Notes: generated by a model not told the origin, from the sequence alone. Shown: positions 1 through 10,538, counted from the first letter of the stretch. The stretch: DNA of 64,000 bases from Colwellia sp. 1_MG-2023 (GCF_030546755.1 NZ_JAUOPE010000003.1:1-64000), one strand, 5' to 3'. Numbers and translations: made by a program.

Positions 1-21
1 AGAATTTAGCTCAAATTTAAA

Positions 22-57
22 CTGACAGTCACCGATTAAAAAACGGGTAACTGTCAG
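22..57 (-). terminator. Imperfect hairpin downstream of ferritin gene
   Basis: CTGACAGT-C-ACC and GGGTAACTGTCAG form a roughly 12-bp stem with one mismatch, about 40 bases past the ferritin stop. Read on the minus strand it is followed by TTTAAATTT, a weak U tract. It could end the ferritin transcript, but it could also be a plain hairpin. Confidence 0.4.
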
Positions 58-97
58 ATCAAGTCTGAGCTAGTACACTTTATTGTGCCAAACAGTA

Positions 98-625
98 TTA
101 TTCGGCAGGGTTTGACATAATACTTGTTGGTGATGTTTTAGCCATTTCAGCTAAATCTTTATCGACAAAAAATAATGCATGACCGTCATGGCCAACCAAA
201 TTAATTTTATCTAGCACGCTTTTAAATAACGTTTCTTCTTCATGCTGTTCAGCCACATACCATTGCAAGAAATTAAAGGTAGAATAATCTTGGTTAGTAA
301 ATGCTTGATGTGCCAATGTATTAATTTGTTCTGTTATTTCACACTCATGTTGATAGGTCTTTTCGAAAACATCCGCTAACGACTCATATTCATGAGGAGG
401 AGCATCAATCGCTCCCAAAATAGGCAAAGCGCCGGTTTCACTGACGTAAGTAAATAAACGTGTCATGTGATCCATTTCTTCAAGCGCATGTTTACGCATA
501 AATTCAGCAGCACCCTCAAACCCTTGTTCTTCACACCAAGCACTCATTTGTAAGTATAAATTTGACGAGTAAAACTCTAAATTTATTTGCTGGTTTAATT
601 GTTTTACCATTTCAGGTTTTAGCAT
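98..625 (-). CDS. ftnA: Non-heme ferritin FtnA
   Basis: Iron-storage ferritin of 175 residues that oxidises Fe(II) and stores it as a mineral inside a cytoplasmic 24-mer. The sequence follows enterobacterial FtnA closely from MLKPEM onward. Ferroxidase ligands E17, E50 and H53 are in place, and the late [14 protein letters not shown] segment carries the remaining acidic ligands. I chose the ATG at 625 rather than the in-frame ATG at 652 because homologues start there and TAGGAAAA sits just upstream. It is probably monocistronic. The neighbouring peroxiredoxin suggests a shared oxidative-stress setting, which is inference. Confidence 0.95.
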   Translation of the reverse strand: MLKPEMVKQLNQQINLEFYSSNLYLQMSAWCEEQGFEGAAEFMRKHALEEMDHMTRLFTYVSETGALPILGAIDAPPHEYESLADVFEKTYQHECEITEQINTLAHQAFTNQDYSTFNFLQWYVAEQHEEETLFKSVLDKINLVGHDGHALFFVDKDLAEMAKTSPTSIMSNPAE

Positions 626-770
626 GTTTTTTCCTACTAATCTTTCGCGCACTAACGCTGTGAATATGTGAGGATTTTGCCTTAGTTAGCCAATAAATTC
701 AAGGATAGTAAGTAAAAAACCTAATAAAAACAATGTATTACTAATGCAAATTGTTTTCGTTTCTATTTCA

Positions 771-1244
771 TTAAAGCGAATTTAAAATCACTTCAGCTTT
801 ACTGACTTCAAATTCTTTTGGTTTTTCAATATGTAAGCTTTTTACTTCGCCATTTTCAATGATCATGGCATAACGTTGAGAGCGAAAGCCACCAAAACCA
901 GCCGTTTCCATGCCTAGCCCTAATGCTTTGGTATAACTGCCATCACCATCTGCAAGCATCATAATGTTTTCAGCATTTTGTGCTTCACCCCATGCATTCA
1001 TCACAAAAGCATCGTTTACTGATAAACAGATAATTTTATCTACGCCTTTTGCAACAAATTCATCATATGAAACGACATAACCCGGTAAGTGAGCAGCAGA
1101 ACAGGTTGGGGTAAAAGCGCCAGGCACTGCAAACAGAGCCACTTTTTTATTGGCGAATAATTCATCGCTATTGTGGCAGATCATCTCGCCATTTTGTAAT
1201 TGTTGTAATTCGCCGGTAGGCATTTTCATGTTTTCTTGAATCAT
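771..1244 (-). CDS. Peroxiredoxin, Prx5-like
   Basis: Thiol peroxidase of 157 residues reducing H2O2 or organic peroxides in the cytoplasm. The Prx5/AhpE-type active-site segment PGAFTPTCS places the peroxidatic cysteine at C48, and the C-terminal half has the family's GLGMETAGFGGFRSQRYAM segment. No fused glutaredoxin domain is present, unlike some marine gammaproteobacterial versions, so the reductant must be a separate protein. It starts 9 bases after the stop of the small Cys-rich gene. The TAAGG ribosome binding site overlaps that stop, so the two are very likely co-transcribed and possibly translationally coupled. Confidence 0.9.
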   Translation of the reverse strand: MIQENMKMPTGELQQLQNGEMICHNSDELFANKKVALFAVPGAFTPTCSAAHLPGYVVSYDEFVAKGVDKIICLSVNDAFVMNAWGEAQNAENIMMLADGDGSYTKALGLGMETAGFGGFRSQRYAMIIENGEVKSLHIEKPKEFEVSKAEVILNSL

Positions 1245-1253
1245 AATTAAACC

Positions 1254-1424
1254 TTAAGATGGGTGTGATAGTGGTAATTTTATAGCTTTACATAAAAAGC
1301 CTTTGTCATGTGCACTGCGCGCACAATCTTTGCAGATATATCGGGGTTTGTCGACAATATGGGCGAGTTCGTGCAAACCCTTTTCAATTTCTTTTTTCTT
1401 CCACTTGCACAAAGATTTAGCCAT
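1254..1424 (-). CDS. Small Cys-rich conserved protein (56 aa)
   Basis: A short reading frame of 56 codons. It starts with ATG behind a strong GGGGGAG ribosome binding site 8 bases upstream. The product is basic and Lys-rich, with CKW near the start (C6), CKDC at C31/C34 and C45, so four cysteines could bind a metal ion as a small zinc ribbon. I recall similar uncharacterised proteins in marine gammaproteobacteria but no known function. It is the first gene of an apparent two-gene operon with the peroxiredoxin. A redox or metal-linked role is only suggested by that context. Confidence 0.75.
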   Translation of the reverse strand: MAKSLCKWKKKEIEKGLHELAHIVDKPRYICKDCARSAHDKGFLCKAIKLPLSHPS

Positions 1425-1571
1425 TAACTAATCTCCCCCAAAAAAATACTACTTATAATTTTAGAGTAATGATCGGCTTTGCGCACGACTTAGTTATCAA
1501 TACTTGTTATTTTTGCCAGAAAAAATACGGCAATCTACCTTGTATTAGCTTTAGCTAGTTGATTGAAAGCA

Positions 1572-3521
1572 TTATTGCGTGACTAAATGTAAAGTTTGAT
1601 TTATGTCGTTTACTTGTTCACTGACATCTTTAGAAATATTGGCGGCAAGCTCACGCGATTGATTCACCTCTGTTGTGACGCTATTCATCGCTTGCTCAAA
1701 ATCAGAAAAATGTAAACGTTGTTGGGTTATTTGCGCTAAGGTATTTTCGGCAATATTTGCAGAATTAATGGCTTGTTCAACCACGTTGGCAGCGTTACCT
1801 TTTAGTAAAACGGCAATGTCTTTTTGTTTATCAGACGCTTTTTCAATACCATAAATATTACTGGTAAGGGCGGCGCTAGCTTGATTAAGTTGTTCTAGAC
1901 GTTGACTGACTTGTTTTAATGAATCTTGGGTTTTACCTGCAAGTTGCCTAACTTCATCTGCAACCACTGAAAATCCACGACCATGTTCTCCTGCTCTCGC
2001 TGCTTCAATGGCGGCATTCAGTGCTAGCAAGTTAGTTTGATCGGCTATTGAACTAATAACGTCAACAATGGTACCAACGCTTTCAACGGACTGGCGTAAT
2101 GATTCTATTGATGTTTTCCCTGCGCTGGCAGCCGAGTTTGTTTCATCACTAGCAAACAGTACTTCGCTGACTTGAGTTTGGCTATCATTCATTGCCATTT
2201 GTGTGGCTTTTGCACTATCAACGACTTGTTGAGAAAGTGTATTAACGTGTTCAGTAACATTAGAAAGCGCGAGCATGATATCGCCCACTTCTACTAAATG
2301 TTCACTGGTAGTTGATGATGAATTTAAAATATTTTGTGCTTGGCTTTCCATGGTTTGCATAGCTTTGGAAACAAGCTTTAATTGTGTTGCTTTTTGTTTA
2401 TCTTCTTGGGCAAGTTTTGAAACCATTTGGTTGAAACTATTTGATATTTCACCGAGTTCAGTTTTAGGAGAAATGCCAGTGATATTGTCGACTCTGCCTT
2501 CATTAACTAAAGTGACAAAACTATCGCGTAATTTACGTAGAGGATTAAGAATAACACTGCGCATTAACCAATAATTTGCGGTTAGAAAGATAACTAAAAA
2601 TGTTAATAAGCCGAATACCACTTTCGTTAATGTTTCATTTATTTTGCGCTGCTCTTCGGTTACGGTAACTTCTCTAGCCACTATGATTGTTTCCAATTTA
2701 TCAACTTGAGCGGCTAAATCTTGTAGTCCTTGTGAGCGTTGTTGTTGAAGGCTTAAGGTATTGTTTAATTCATTTTGGTAGCGGTGAAGCAGTGACGTTA
2801 ATTCAGACAATGCTTCAATGCTTAAATCTTCTAGATCATCTTCATCATCAAAAAAGTCATCTTCGTCTTCGTCTCTTTCTGGAAAAATTTCGAGTGACGG
2901 AAAAGTGGCAATTTGATCCGTTAAATTGATCAGCTCGTCTAATGCTATTGTGACAGATTGGTTGCTCAGCTGATTTTCACTAAACATTGTTTCGCGCCCT
3001 TTTACTAAGTCGTAAAGTGCTTTTAAGCTTTCATTCGTCAGCTTTAAATAAGCAGACTTTTGTTGGGGGTTGAGCGTCGTGGTTTGAAAGGCGTATTTTG
3101 CTAAGTCTAATATAATTGCTGCGATAGTTTGTTCACTATTACGAATCAAAGCGAAGGGATCGCCACTTAACTTCCCTAGCGCTCGATATTTTGTTGTTAT
3201 ATCGGATTTCAGTAGATTCGCTTGTTCATTGATATCGTCGGTTAAGGTTTTAATGCCTAAACGTTTAGTAATGGCGATGATTTCGTCAAGTTGTGCCTCG
3301 GTATCATTTAACAAACTCGCATCACCATTTTGTAAGTATTGATTGATCGTACGATTGAACTTGATCGTGGTATGAGACTTTAGTGTTTGATAGCTAGTAT
3401 ATTGAATTTGGCTTTGTGTTAATGAATTAGCGACATGATACATAGTGGCTAAAAAAATGATGGCAAAGATACTAATTGCGATCACTGAAATTTTGGAAAA
3501 ACTCGAAACCCGCACAAACAT
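1572..3521 (-). CDS. Methyl-accepting chemotaxis protein with acidic periplasmic stretch
   Basis: Chemoreceptor of about 649 residues. A membrane segment lies at roughly residues 12-32, then a helical periplasmic sensor to about 300, a second membrane segment near 300-320, HAMP, and a cytoplasmic signalling domain with the hallmark hairpin [19 protein letters not shown]. The sensor contains a run of 18 residues (about 215-232) of which 15 are Asp or Glu, unusual for this family. The longer frame opens at a TTG at 3536 with no ribosome binding site, so I prefer the ATG at 3521. The ligand is unknown. No che genes are nearby, so it must signal to a CheA/CheW complex encoded elsewhere. Confidence 0.9.
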   Translation of the reverse strand: MFVRVSSFSKISVIAISIFAIIFLATMYHVANSLTQSQIQYTSYQTLKSHTTIKFNRTINQYLQNGDASLLNDTEAQLDEIIAITKRLGIKTLTDDINEQANLLKSDITTKYRALGKLSGDPFALIRNSEQTIAAIILDLAKYAFQTTTLNPQQKSAYLKLTNESLKALYDLVKGRETMFSENQLSNQSVTIALDELINLTDQIATFPSLEIFPERDEDEDDFFDDEDDLEDLSIEALSELTSLLHRYQNELNNTLSLQQQRSQGLQDLAAQVDKLETIIVAREVTVTEEQRKINETLTKVVFGLLTFLVIFLTANYWLMRSVILNPLRKLRDSFVTLVNEGRVDNITGISPKTELGEISNSFNQMVSKLAQEDKQKATQLKLVSKAMQTMESQAQNILNSSSTTSEHLVEVGDIMLALSNVTEHVNTLSQQVVDSAKATQMAMNDSQTQVSEVLFASDETNSAASAGKTSIESLRQSVESVGTIVDVISSIADQTNLLALNAAIEAARAGEHGRGFSVVADEVRQLAGKTQDSLKQVSQRLEQLNQASAALTSNIYGIEKASDKQKDIAVLLKGNAANVVEQAINSANIAENTLAQITQQRLHFSDFEQAMNSVTTEVNQSRELAANISKDVSEQVNDINQTLHLVTQ

Positions 3522-3618
3522 TACTCGGTAGGACAAAAGAGTTGAAATTTTATGTGAGTTTTATGAAGGTTTTACGACAGGGTTGTTACACTTTTATGAC
3601 AGCGGTAAATTGATGTAC

Positions 3619-4410
3619 TTAATTTGAAGGCTTAGGTATTGCTTGGTTGACATAAACGTCAAAACGATTTTTCTTCATTTTGATACTCGTTGATGGCGCT
3701 TTATTGTTGAGAGGTTCTGCATAGGTTGGACGTTTTACCACTACTCTATATTTTGCGAGTTTAAGAGCAGGAGTTAATAAATTATCAGCATCTAGATCTT
3801 CGCCAACCAAAGATTGAAAGACCCGCATTTCTTTTTTTACGGCGGCGGACTTTTCACGATGTGGATACATAGGATCGAGATAAATCACATCGGGGGCGTT
3901 TGCCAGTGGCATATCATCGATAGAAGATGCATAAATCAAGTTCATACGATGTGCAATTTCGGCTACTTCCTGATTGATTTTTGCTCGATCTAGGCCGTTT
4001 TCAAGTAATGCCGCGACAATTGGCATGCGTTCCATCATAGTAACTTGGCAACCTAAAGATGCCAGCACGAAAGAATCTCTTCCTAAGCCTGCGGTTGCAT
4101 CTAAAACATGGGGAGTAAAGCCGTGTTTCAAGCCGATAGCTTTGGCAATATCTTGTCCTCTGCCACCCCCAAACTTCCGGCGATGGGCAACAGCCCCTTC
4201 AACAAAATCTACTTTAATCGCGCCAAGCTTAGGTTCATCTAACTTAATAAGTTCTACTTGTTGAAAATGTACTTGCAGTAAAAATAGTAAACCTGACTGC
4301 TGGTTTACAGAAGCAACATCGCCAATGTATTCAAGTTGCCATTGCTGAGCGACTTTTTTAGCTAAATCAATGTCTGTTTTATCTTTATAACCAACCGCTA
4401 TTTGTGTCAT
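3619..4410 (-). CDS. rsmJ: 16S rRNA (guanine1516-N2)-methyltransferase RsmJ
   Basis: SAM-dependent methyltransferase of 263 residues that makes m2G1516 in 16S rRNA (formerly YhiQ). The SAM-binding motif [13 protein letters not shown] covers residues 102-114, and the catalytic-type DPMYP is at 179-183. The family segment [12 protein letters not shown] lies at about 75-86. Length matches the family. The start has an AGGTAA ribosome binding site 7 bases upstream. It is not obviously in an operon: about 250 non-coding bases separate it from the glycosylase-like gene upstream, and the downstream chemoreceptor begins about 100 bases after its stop. Confidence 0.95.
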   Translation of the reverse strand: MTQIAVGYKDKTDIDLAKKVAQQWQLEYIGDVASVNQQSGLLFLLQVHFQQVELIKLDEPKLGAIKVDFVEGAVAHRRKFGGGRGQDIAKAIGLKHGFTPHVLDATAGLGRDSFVLASLGCQVTMMERMPIVAALLENGLDRAKINQEVAEIAHRMNLIYASSIDDMPLANAPDVIYLDPMYPHREKSAAVKKEMRVFQSLVGEDLDADNLLTPALKLAKYRVVVKRPTYAEPLNNKAPSTSIKMKKNRFDVYVNQAIPKPSN

Positions 4411-4667
4411 TAAGTTATTACCTGTTGATAAGTTGCATACATTAGCATGGCGATTTCATCTTATTTATTGTGATGAACTCCTGCGTTGATTGTAAAACAT
4501 TTAAAGTGATTTAAATATCTTTGTGATGCAAAGCATCTATAAATCCGACATTGGAATTTTATTATGATATATCAATGAAGAACGTAATGATTTTCAAAAA
4601 AAGTGTTCGACTTGCTGCTTTACCTTTATTTCGATGTGCTTCCCCAATTTAGTGCCGCAATGTTTTT

Positions 4668-5369
4668 TTACGCTACTTGCACGTTATTATCGCCGGTGGC
4701 GAAAGCAATCAATCGACTCAACTGGCTAAGGGATAGATCCGATTCTTGTTGCCATTGATTAAAGCACTTTTGAATAGTAGCTAAGCTTGATTTTGTTTGA
4801 ATACCGCCACTAATTAAATCATGAGTGCGGAAATATCCTTCAACATCACGAGACAGAATAAAGGTATCTTTGCCTAATGCACGAAGCGCGTACGGACCAG
4901 TATTTCCTCCTAAACGTTGACCATGCTTTTTCAGATACGTCCATAAGCCGATAATATCTTCAGTTGGCCAATCGGCAATAAAGGCTGAAAAACTTGGATG
5001 GCTATTGTCATCACTATTTTGTTGTTCAAACATCATTTGCGCGTTGGCTTTTATGGTTTTTACTTTATTGAAATTTCGGATGATTTTAGGATCTGCCGCT
5101 TTTCTTTCAAGCATTTCTTCTGGCATCATTAATATTTTTTCAATGTCGAAATTAAAAAAGCTTTCTTCAAAATTTGGCCATTTGTTTTCGACAACGCGCC
5201 AGACAAAGCCACTTTGGAATATTTTTTTGGTAAACGCAGATAAGATACGATCGTCAGATAAGTGCTTTAACAACGGATCTTGATTTCCTTCACCTAGTAA
5301 TAGTGCTAATGCTTGCTCACCGCCTTTACGTTCACAGGCACGTTCATAAATTTTTTGGTATGATTCCAT
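4668..5369 (-). CDS. Divergent DNA-3-methyladenine glycosylase I-like protein
   Basis: Protein of 233 residues in the Tag/adenine-glycosylase superfamily (helix-hairpin-helix base-excision enzymes). Family resemblance is seen in FVWRVVENKWPNF, the FNFD stretch after it, and the central AFIADWP and GPYALRALG segments. It lacks hallmarks of E. coli Tag: the N-terminal Cys/His and C-terminal HxxxC zinc ligands are absent, and proline stands where Tag has Glu38. It may therefore have altered or lost base specificity. Annotation pipelines commonly call it a 3-methyladenine DNA glycosylase; I support the superfamily only. Confidence 0.7.
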   Translation of the reverse strand: MESYQKIYERACERKGGEQALALLLGEGNQDPLLKHLSDDRILSAFTKKIFQSGFVWRVVENKWPNFEESFFNFDIEKILMMPEEMLERKAADPKIIRNFNKVKTIKANAQMMFEQQNSDDNSHPSFSAFIADWPTEDIIGLWTYLKKHGQRLGGNTGPYALRALGKDTFILSRDVEGYFRTHDLISGGIQTKSSLATIQKCFNQWQQESDLSLSQLSRLIAFATGDNNVQVA

Positions 5370-5441
5370 GAAATACTCTTATTATTGTTTTTTATTTATT
5401 TTGTTATTGATTAGTTCATTGCTGAATTTTAGGTGGAAATA

Positions 5442-6602
5442 TTAGCGACTATAGGCGATAACTTTATTGCGCCCACTGCGCTTTGCTTCATATAAGGCGA
5501 TATCGGCATGATTGATATTATCATCAATACTTTTCGTAATATCTACCTGCACTACACCAAAACTGGCGGATATTTGAATGCTCTCTTCACCAATATCCAT
5601 GGACGCTTCATTAATGGCTTTACGCAATCGTTCTGCGGTGAACATGGCTTTTTCAATATCGTTATAAGGTAATAAAATAATAAATTCCTCACCACCAATA
5701 CGGATCAAGATATCTTCAGTTCGTAATGATGATTCTATAACATGAGAAAAGCTCACTAATACTTTATCGCCAGCAGAATGCCCGAAATTGTCATTAATGT
5801 TCTTAAACCAATCTATGTCACATAATATGACAGAAAGTGGCTCATCTCGTCTTTTTGAGAGTGAATACATTTTTTGTGCGACATCGTTTAGGTAATTGCG
5901 ATTTTTTGCCCCAGTTAGCTTATCGGTAATAATTTCTTTTCTTAACTTCCCAACTAACGAGTAAATAATACTTAAAGCAAAGCCAAAAAATAGAATACAG
6001 ATAAAGCTTAAGAGGGCAGTAAAATATAACGAAAGCGGAATATGTTGTTCATCTGAGAAAAATAATGCATAAATAACCACATATGCGACAAAGATAAGTA
6101 AAGTGAGTAATAACGAGCCGTATAAAATTCGATCGCCAACCCGATGCATTTTAAATTGTTGATTGCATTTTCTAAGTGTTAACGCATATGGAATGAATAC
6201 ATTCATTAACACCAAGGCAGATCTTAAATAACCCGCACTGAGATATAGTTGTGCGAGATAAATTAAGCCGGTAAAAAACACACAATGTAAGGCACAAAAT
6301 AAATAATGTTTTAGTGTTATTTCACAATCGTACCGAGTATAAATGGCGAACATCAACAAGTATGAAATCAATAAAATAAATAAATTAGTCACAATCGCAG
6401 ATGCGATCAGCATATACTCAAAACGTAATAAAATGGCTTCGAAGGCTGCAATGGTAAATAACAGTAACAATCTAAAGTAAAAAGTAGAGCGGGCTTTGTT
6501 CTGATTTTCAGGCGTAGGAAGAAAATAAGTAAAGGCATAAAGCACAATACACACGATTGAAAGTGCAGAAAAATATGACATGCTGACTAGATATTCGTGC
6601 AA
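5442..6602 (-). CDS. Membrane diguanylate cyclase (GGDEF)
   Basis: Inner-membrane enzyme of up to 386 residues making cyclic di-GMP from two GTP. About seven hydrophobic segments occupy residues 8-225, followed by one GGDEF domain with the active-site motif IGGEEF. The inhibitory RxxD site (RTED) sits five residues before the motif, so product feedback is expected. Substrate-binding DIDWFKNINDNFGHSAGD is intact. The frame opens with TTG at 6602 behind GGAAGTGAG; an ATG at 6581 is the alternative. No EAL domain is present. The membrane part matches no sensor family I recognise, so the input signal is unknown. Confidence 0.9.
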   Translation of the reverse strand: MHEYLVSMSYFSALSIVCIVLYAFTYFLPTPENQNKARSTFYFRLLLLFTIAAFEAILLRFEYMLIASAIVTNLFILLISYLLMFAIYTRYDCEITLKHYLFCALHCVFFTGLIYLAQLYLSAGYLRSALVLMNVFIPYALTLRKCNQQFKMHRVGDRILYGSLLLTLLIFVAYVVIYALFFSDEQHIPLSLYFTALLSFICILFFGFALSIIYSLVGKLRKEIITDKLTGAKNRNYLNDVAQKMYSLSKRRDEPLSVILCDIDWFKNINDNFGHSAGDKVLVSFSHVIESSLRTEDILIRIGGEEFIILLPYNDIEKAMFTAERLRKAINEASMDIGEESIQISASFGVVQVDITKSIDDNINHADIALYEAKRSGRNKVIAYSR

Positions 6603-6685
6603 TGCTCACTTCCAGGATGATGAATGGTTGAATTGAGTAAATTAACCTTATTATATCCTAAATAGAACTTTTTTGAGAATGGCAG

Positions 6686-6724
6686 TTAGATAAAACCCAT
6701 TTATGTGAGATGGGTTTTATCTAA
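6686..6724 (-). terminator. Strong hairpin terminator of prlC
   Basis: Perfect 15-bp inverted repeat, TTAGATAAAACCCAT and ATGGGTTTTATCTAA, around a 9-base loop, starting 18 bases past the prlC stop. On the minus strand CCCAT...ATGGG is followed by TTTTAT, fitting an intrinsic terminator with an A tract on the other side. Confidence 0.75.
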
Positions 6725-6742
6725 ATCAAAGGCTTTTGGCGC

Positions 6743-8788
6743 TTAACCGTTTATGCCGCAATGACGTAATAGCGCGTCTATTTTAGGGTCGCGTCCTCTA
6801 AAGGCTTTAAAAAGCACACTTGGTTCTTGTGAACCGCCTTTTTCAAGAATATTTTCTAAAAAGTCTTTACCTACGGCGCGACTAAATATTCCCTCTTCTT
6901 CAAAGCGACTAAAGGCATCGGCAGATAATACTTCTGCCCATTTGTAGCTGTAATATCCGGCAGCATAACCTCCACCAAAAATATGACTAAAACTATGTTG
7001 AAAGCGGTTAAAGTCAGTGGCGGTGATCACGGCATATTTGTCGCGCACTTTGTTTAATATTTCCTGGATATATGCGTCGTTGTTTTTGTTCGGGTTATAT
7101 TCAGCATGCATAGTGAAATCAAAGATACTGAACTCAAGTTGTCGAAGCATTTGCATTGCCGATTGATAGTTTTTCGCCGCAAGCATCTTATCAAGCATCG
7201 CTTGAGGTAAAGGCTCATTGGTTTCAAAATGGCCAGAAATAAAGGCTAATGCTTCAGGCTGCCAACACCAGTTCTCCAAAAATTGACTCGGTAATTCAAC
7301 GGCATCCCATGGCACACCATCGATACCCGACACACCGCTGGCGTTTATTTGCGTCAACATGTGATGAATTCCATGACCAAATTCATGAAATAAGGTCACT
7401 ACTTCATCGTGAGTAAATAATGCCGGTTTATCACCAACAGGTTTATTAAAGTTACAAGTTAGGTAAGCAACAGGATATTGAATATCGCCATTAGCTAATG
7501 CACGACGACCTACACAATCATCCATCCAAGCACCGCCACGCTTTTTAGCGCGCGCGTATAAATCTAAATAAAAACTGCCGCGTAATTGTTGATTTTCATC
7601 GAACACATCATAAAATTTGACATCTTTGTGCCAAGTATCAATACCTGATTTTTCTTGAATGGTTAAACCAAACAAACGGTGCACTACTTCAAATAATCCT
7701 GATACTACTTTGCTTTCAGGAAAATACGGACGTAATTCTTCATCAGAAATTGCGTATCGGTTTTGTTTTAATTTTTCACTGTAATAAGGAAGATCCCACG
7801 CTTGCAGATCTGTTTGTCCAAATTCAGCTTGGGCAAATGCTTTTACTTCATCAAGGTCTTGCTGGCCTTGTTTTTTAGATTTTTCCGCTAAGTTTTCTAA
7901 AAATCCTAGCACCTCATCAGTTGAGGTTGCCATTTTGGTGGCAATCGATTTTTCAGCAAAATTATTAAAACCGAGCAATTGCGATAATTCATGACGCAGT
8001 GCTAATAGTTCATTCATAATTGCACTGTTATCAAATTCACCAGCATTAGGTCCTTGGTCTGAAGCGCGTGTGACATAACCGCGATAGAGTTTTTCTCGCA
8101 ATGTGGCATTATCGCAATACATCATGACGGGCAGGTAACTTGGAATGTCTAAAGTAAATAACCAGCCTTGCTTTTCTTGTTCTACAGCTAAGGCTGCTGC
8201 CGCTTCTTTTGCGCTATCGGGTAAACCGGCAAGCTCTGCTTCATCGGTTATATTGACACTATAGGCGTGTGTTGCATCTAACAGGTTATTGCCAAATTTA
8301 GAGCTTAATTCTGATAAGCGAGTAACAATGTCGCCGTATCGCTTTTTGTCCTCATCGTTTAGGGCAATGCCTGATAATTTAAAATCACGTAAGGCATTAT
8401 CAATGACTTTTTTCTGAGCAGTATCTAAGGTTGAATATTCTTGGCTATTAGCAAGACTTTGATAAGCTTCGAAAAGTCCTTGGTGTTGACCAACGAAGGT
8501 GCTGTATTCAGACAGTAGCGGTAAACAAGATTCATAGGCTTCACGTAATTCGTCACTATTAACCACAGAATTCATATGAGAAACCGGCGACCATAACTTG
8601 CCAAGTACATCATCCACTTCATCAATCGGCGCGACTAAATTATCCCAAGTATGTGTTTCTTGAGTTAACACGTCAGCAATGGTTTTTTGACAATCAGCAA
8701 TCGCTTTTTCGACGGCTGGTTTTACGTGCTCAGGTTTGATTAATGAGAATGATGGAAGGGTATCTTGTGCTAAAAGTGGATTGCTCAT
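6743..8788 (-). CDS. prlC: Oligopeptidase A (M3 metallopeptidase)
   Basis: Cytoplasmic zinc metallopeptidase of 681 residues that degrades oligopeptides, including cleaved signal peptides. The zinc motif HEFGHGIHH begins at H468, close to the E. coli OpdA position, and the M3 architecture spans the full length. I chose the ATG at 8788 (product starting MSNPLL) because homologues begin there and GAAGAA precedes it; an in-frame ATG at 8800 would add four residues. In E. coli prlC lies next to rsmJ; here they are about 2.3 kb apart on the same strand, a relic of that neighbourhood. Confidence 0.96.
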   Translation of the reverse strand: MSNPLLAQDTLPSFSLIKPEHVKPAVEKAIADCQKTIADVLTQETHTWDNLVAPIDEVDDVLGKLWSPVSHMNSVVNSDELREAYESCLPLLSEYSTFVGQHQGLFEAYQSLANSQEYSTLDTAQKKVIDNALRDFKLSGIALNDEDKKRYGDIVTRLSELSSKFGNNLLDATHAYSVNITDEAELAGLPDSAKEAAAALAVEQEKQGWLFTLDIPSYLPVMMYCDNATLREKLYRGYVTRASDQGPNAGEFDNSAIMNELLALRHELSQLLGFNNFAEKSIATKMATSTDEVLGFLENLAEKSKKQGQQDLDEVKAFAQAEFGQTDLQAWDLPYYSEKLKQNRYAISDEELRPYFPESKVVSGLFEVVHRLFGLTIQEKSGIDTWHKDVKFYDVFDENQQLRGSFYLDLYARAKKRGGAWMDDCVGRRALANGDIQYPVAYLTCNFNKPVGDKPALFTHDEVVTLFHEFGHGIHHMLTQINASGVSGIDGVPWDAVELPSQFLENWCWQPEALAFISGHFETNEPLPQAMLDKMLAAKNYQSAMQMLRQLEFSIFDFTMHAEYNPNKNNDAYIQEILNKVRDKYAVITATDFNRFQHSFSHIFGGGYAAGYYSYKWAEVLSADAFSRFEEEGIFSRAVGKDFLENILEKGGSQEPSVLFKAFRGRDPKIDALLRHCGING

Positions 8789-9077
8789 ATTTTTCTTCAT
8801 TTTTGAATATCTTGGTTATAGATGTAAGTACATTTGCTTAGATATTCAAGTGAAGGGTAAAAGTAATCTGCTAATTTAAGGTTTTTTTGTGTTTTGCCAA
8901 TATTAACCGTGTAGATATATTAAAAGAGTAATGCCTTAACGCATACGTTATTGGTAATATCAGCGAATGAAAGCATCTTATGATAAATGATTTTTCCTTT
9001 TTTCGTCATACAGATGAACTTGAATCTTGTTTGATTGAGTCTTATATATTAAATGACACTTATTTAGGAACTTACCT

Positions 9078-10433
9078 ATGACACAACATTTTGATTTTCT
9101 CGCCATTGGCGCTGGTAGTGGCGGAATTGCTTCGGCAAACCGTGCAGCAAAACTTGGTAAAAAAGCAGCCGTAATTGAAGCTAAACACATTGGTGGTACC
9201 TGTGTAAATGTGGGTTGTGTACCTAAAAAGGCGATGTGGTATGCAGGACAAATTGCCGATGCTTTACATTATGCAGCCGACTACGGTTTTAAAGCACCTC
9301 TACAAAACTTTGATTGGGCAAAATTAGTTAAAAATAGAGAGGCGTATATAGTACGAATTCATGCGGCTTATGCGCGCGGCTTTGCGAGTAATGATGTTAC
9401 TGTGATCAATGGTTTTGCCAAATTCATCAATAAAAATACCGTAGAAGTTAACGGCGAGAAAATTACCGCAGATCATATTGTTATTGCTACAGGTGGTCGC
9501 CCTAGTATTCCAAAAATTAAAGGTGCTGAATTTGGTATTGATTCAGATGGTTTTTTTGCCTTAACGGAACAACCTAAAAGTGTTGCGGTAGTCGGTGCAG
9601 GTTATATTGCCGTTGAACTTGCCGGCGTGCTTCATGCGCTTGGCTCGGAAGCTCATTTATTAGTGCGTAAAGAAAAACCCCTACGCGGTTTTGACGACAT
9701 GCTCAGTGATACCTTAGTTGAGCAGATGGCAAAGCATGGCCCGACGCTTCATAACCACAGTACGCCTAGTCACATTGAGAAACACGATAATGGTCAATTA
9801 ACGGTGCACCTTGAAGGCGGAAAAACTGTTGGACCGGTAGATACTTTAATTTGGGCAATTGGTCGTGAACCCGCGACTGATAATATTAACCTGCAATCGA
9901 CGGGCATCGAATTAGATGAACGTGGTTTTATTCCTACGGATAAATATCAAAATACTAATGTAAAAGGTATTTATGCGGTGGGTGACAATACCGGACGCGC
10001 ACAATTAACCCCCGTTGCAGTAGCGGCTGGTCGTAGATTATGCGAACGTTTATTTAATGATAAACCTTATGAATGTCTTGATTATTCAAATATCGCCACG
10101 GTAGTTTTTAGTCATCCGGTTATTGGCACCGTTGGTTTATCTGAAAAAGAAGCCATTGCCGAATATGGTGAAGAGCAAGTAAAAGTATACAACTCACAAT
10201 TTACGGCTTTATATCAAGCGATCACTGAAGAGTATCGTGATCCGACGCGCATGAAACTAATTTGTATTGGCAAAGAAGAAAAAATTGTCGGTATTCATTC
10301 TATTGGTTTTGGTAGTGATGAATTATTACAAGGCTTTGCGGTTGCGATGAAAATGGGCGCGACAAAAGCTGACTTTGATAATACCGTTGCAATACATCCC
10401 ACATCTGCCGAAGAGTTTGTCACATTAACCTAG
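9078..10433 (+). CDS. gorA: Glutathione-disulfide reductase
   Basis: FAD- and NADPH-dependent flavoenzyme of 451 residues that reduces oxidised glutathione in the cytoplasm. The FAD Rossmann motif IGAGSGG is at residues 10-16. The redox disulfide CVNVGC gives C42 and C47. An NAD(P) motif [10 protein letters not shown] lies near 172, and the C-terminal HPTSAEE supplies the catalytic His-Glu pair. Length and motifs are standard. It starts behind AGGAACTTACCT, is divergent from prlC, and is followed by a clear terminator, so it is probably a single-gene unit. Confidence 0.97.
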   Translation: MTQHFDFLAIGAGSGGIASANRAAKLGKKAAVIEAKHIGGTCVNVGCVPKKAMWYAGQIADALHYAADYGFKAPLQNFDWAKLVKNREAYIVRIHAAYARGFASNDVTVINGFAKFINKNTVEVNGEKITADHIVIATGGRPSIPKIKGAEFGIDSDGFFALTEQPKSVAVVGAGYIAVELAGVLHALGSEAHLLVRKEKPLRGFDDMLSDTLVEQMAKHGPTLHNHSTPSHIEKHDNGQLTVHLEGGKTVGPVDTLIWAIGREPATDNINLQSTGIELDERGFIPTDKYQNTNVKGIYAVGDNTGRAQLTPVAVAAGRRLCERLFNDKPYECLDYSNIATVVFSHPVIGTVGLSEKEAIAEYGEEQVKVYNSQFTALYQAITEEYRDPTRMKLICIGKEEKIVGIHSIGFGSDELLQGFAVAMKMGATKADFDNTVAIHPTSAEEFVTLT

Positions 10434-10485
10434 TAAACATCGTTACTTTTAGCTAAATTAAAAAATAAGCACTATAGTTATTAGG

Positions 10486-10516
10486 AGCCTAAATAATTGG
10501 ATGTTTAGGCTTTTTT
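10486..10516 (+). terminator. Intrinsic terminator of gorA
   Basis: AGCCTAAA and TTTAGGCT form an 8-bp stem with a 10-base loop, directly followed by a six-T run. It lies about 50 bases after the gorA stop. Confidence 0.9.
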
Positions 10517-10538
10517 ATAAGCTTAATAGGGGATCTCC

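Noticed and set aside
3537-3618. Possible flagellar-type promoter before the first chemoreceptor
   Set aside because: Best alignment to the sigma28 consensus matches only about half the -10 positions with wrong spacing.
8978-9190. 70-codon minus-strand frame over the gorA start
   Set aside because: Lies antisense to the strongly conserved FAD-binding region of gorA; a shadow frame.
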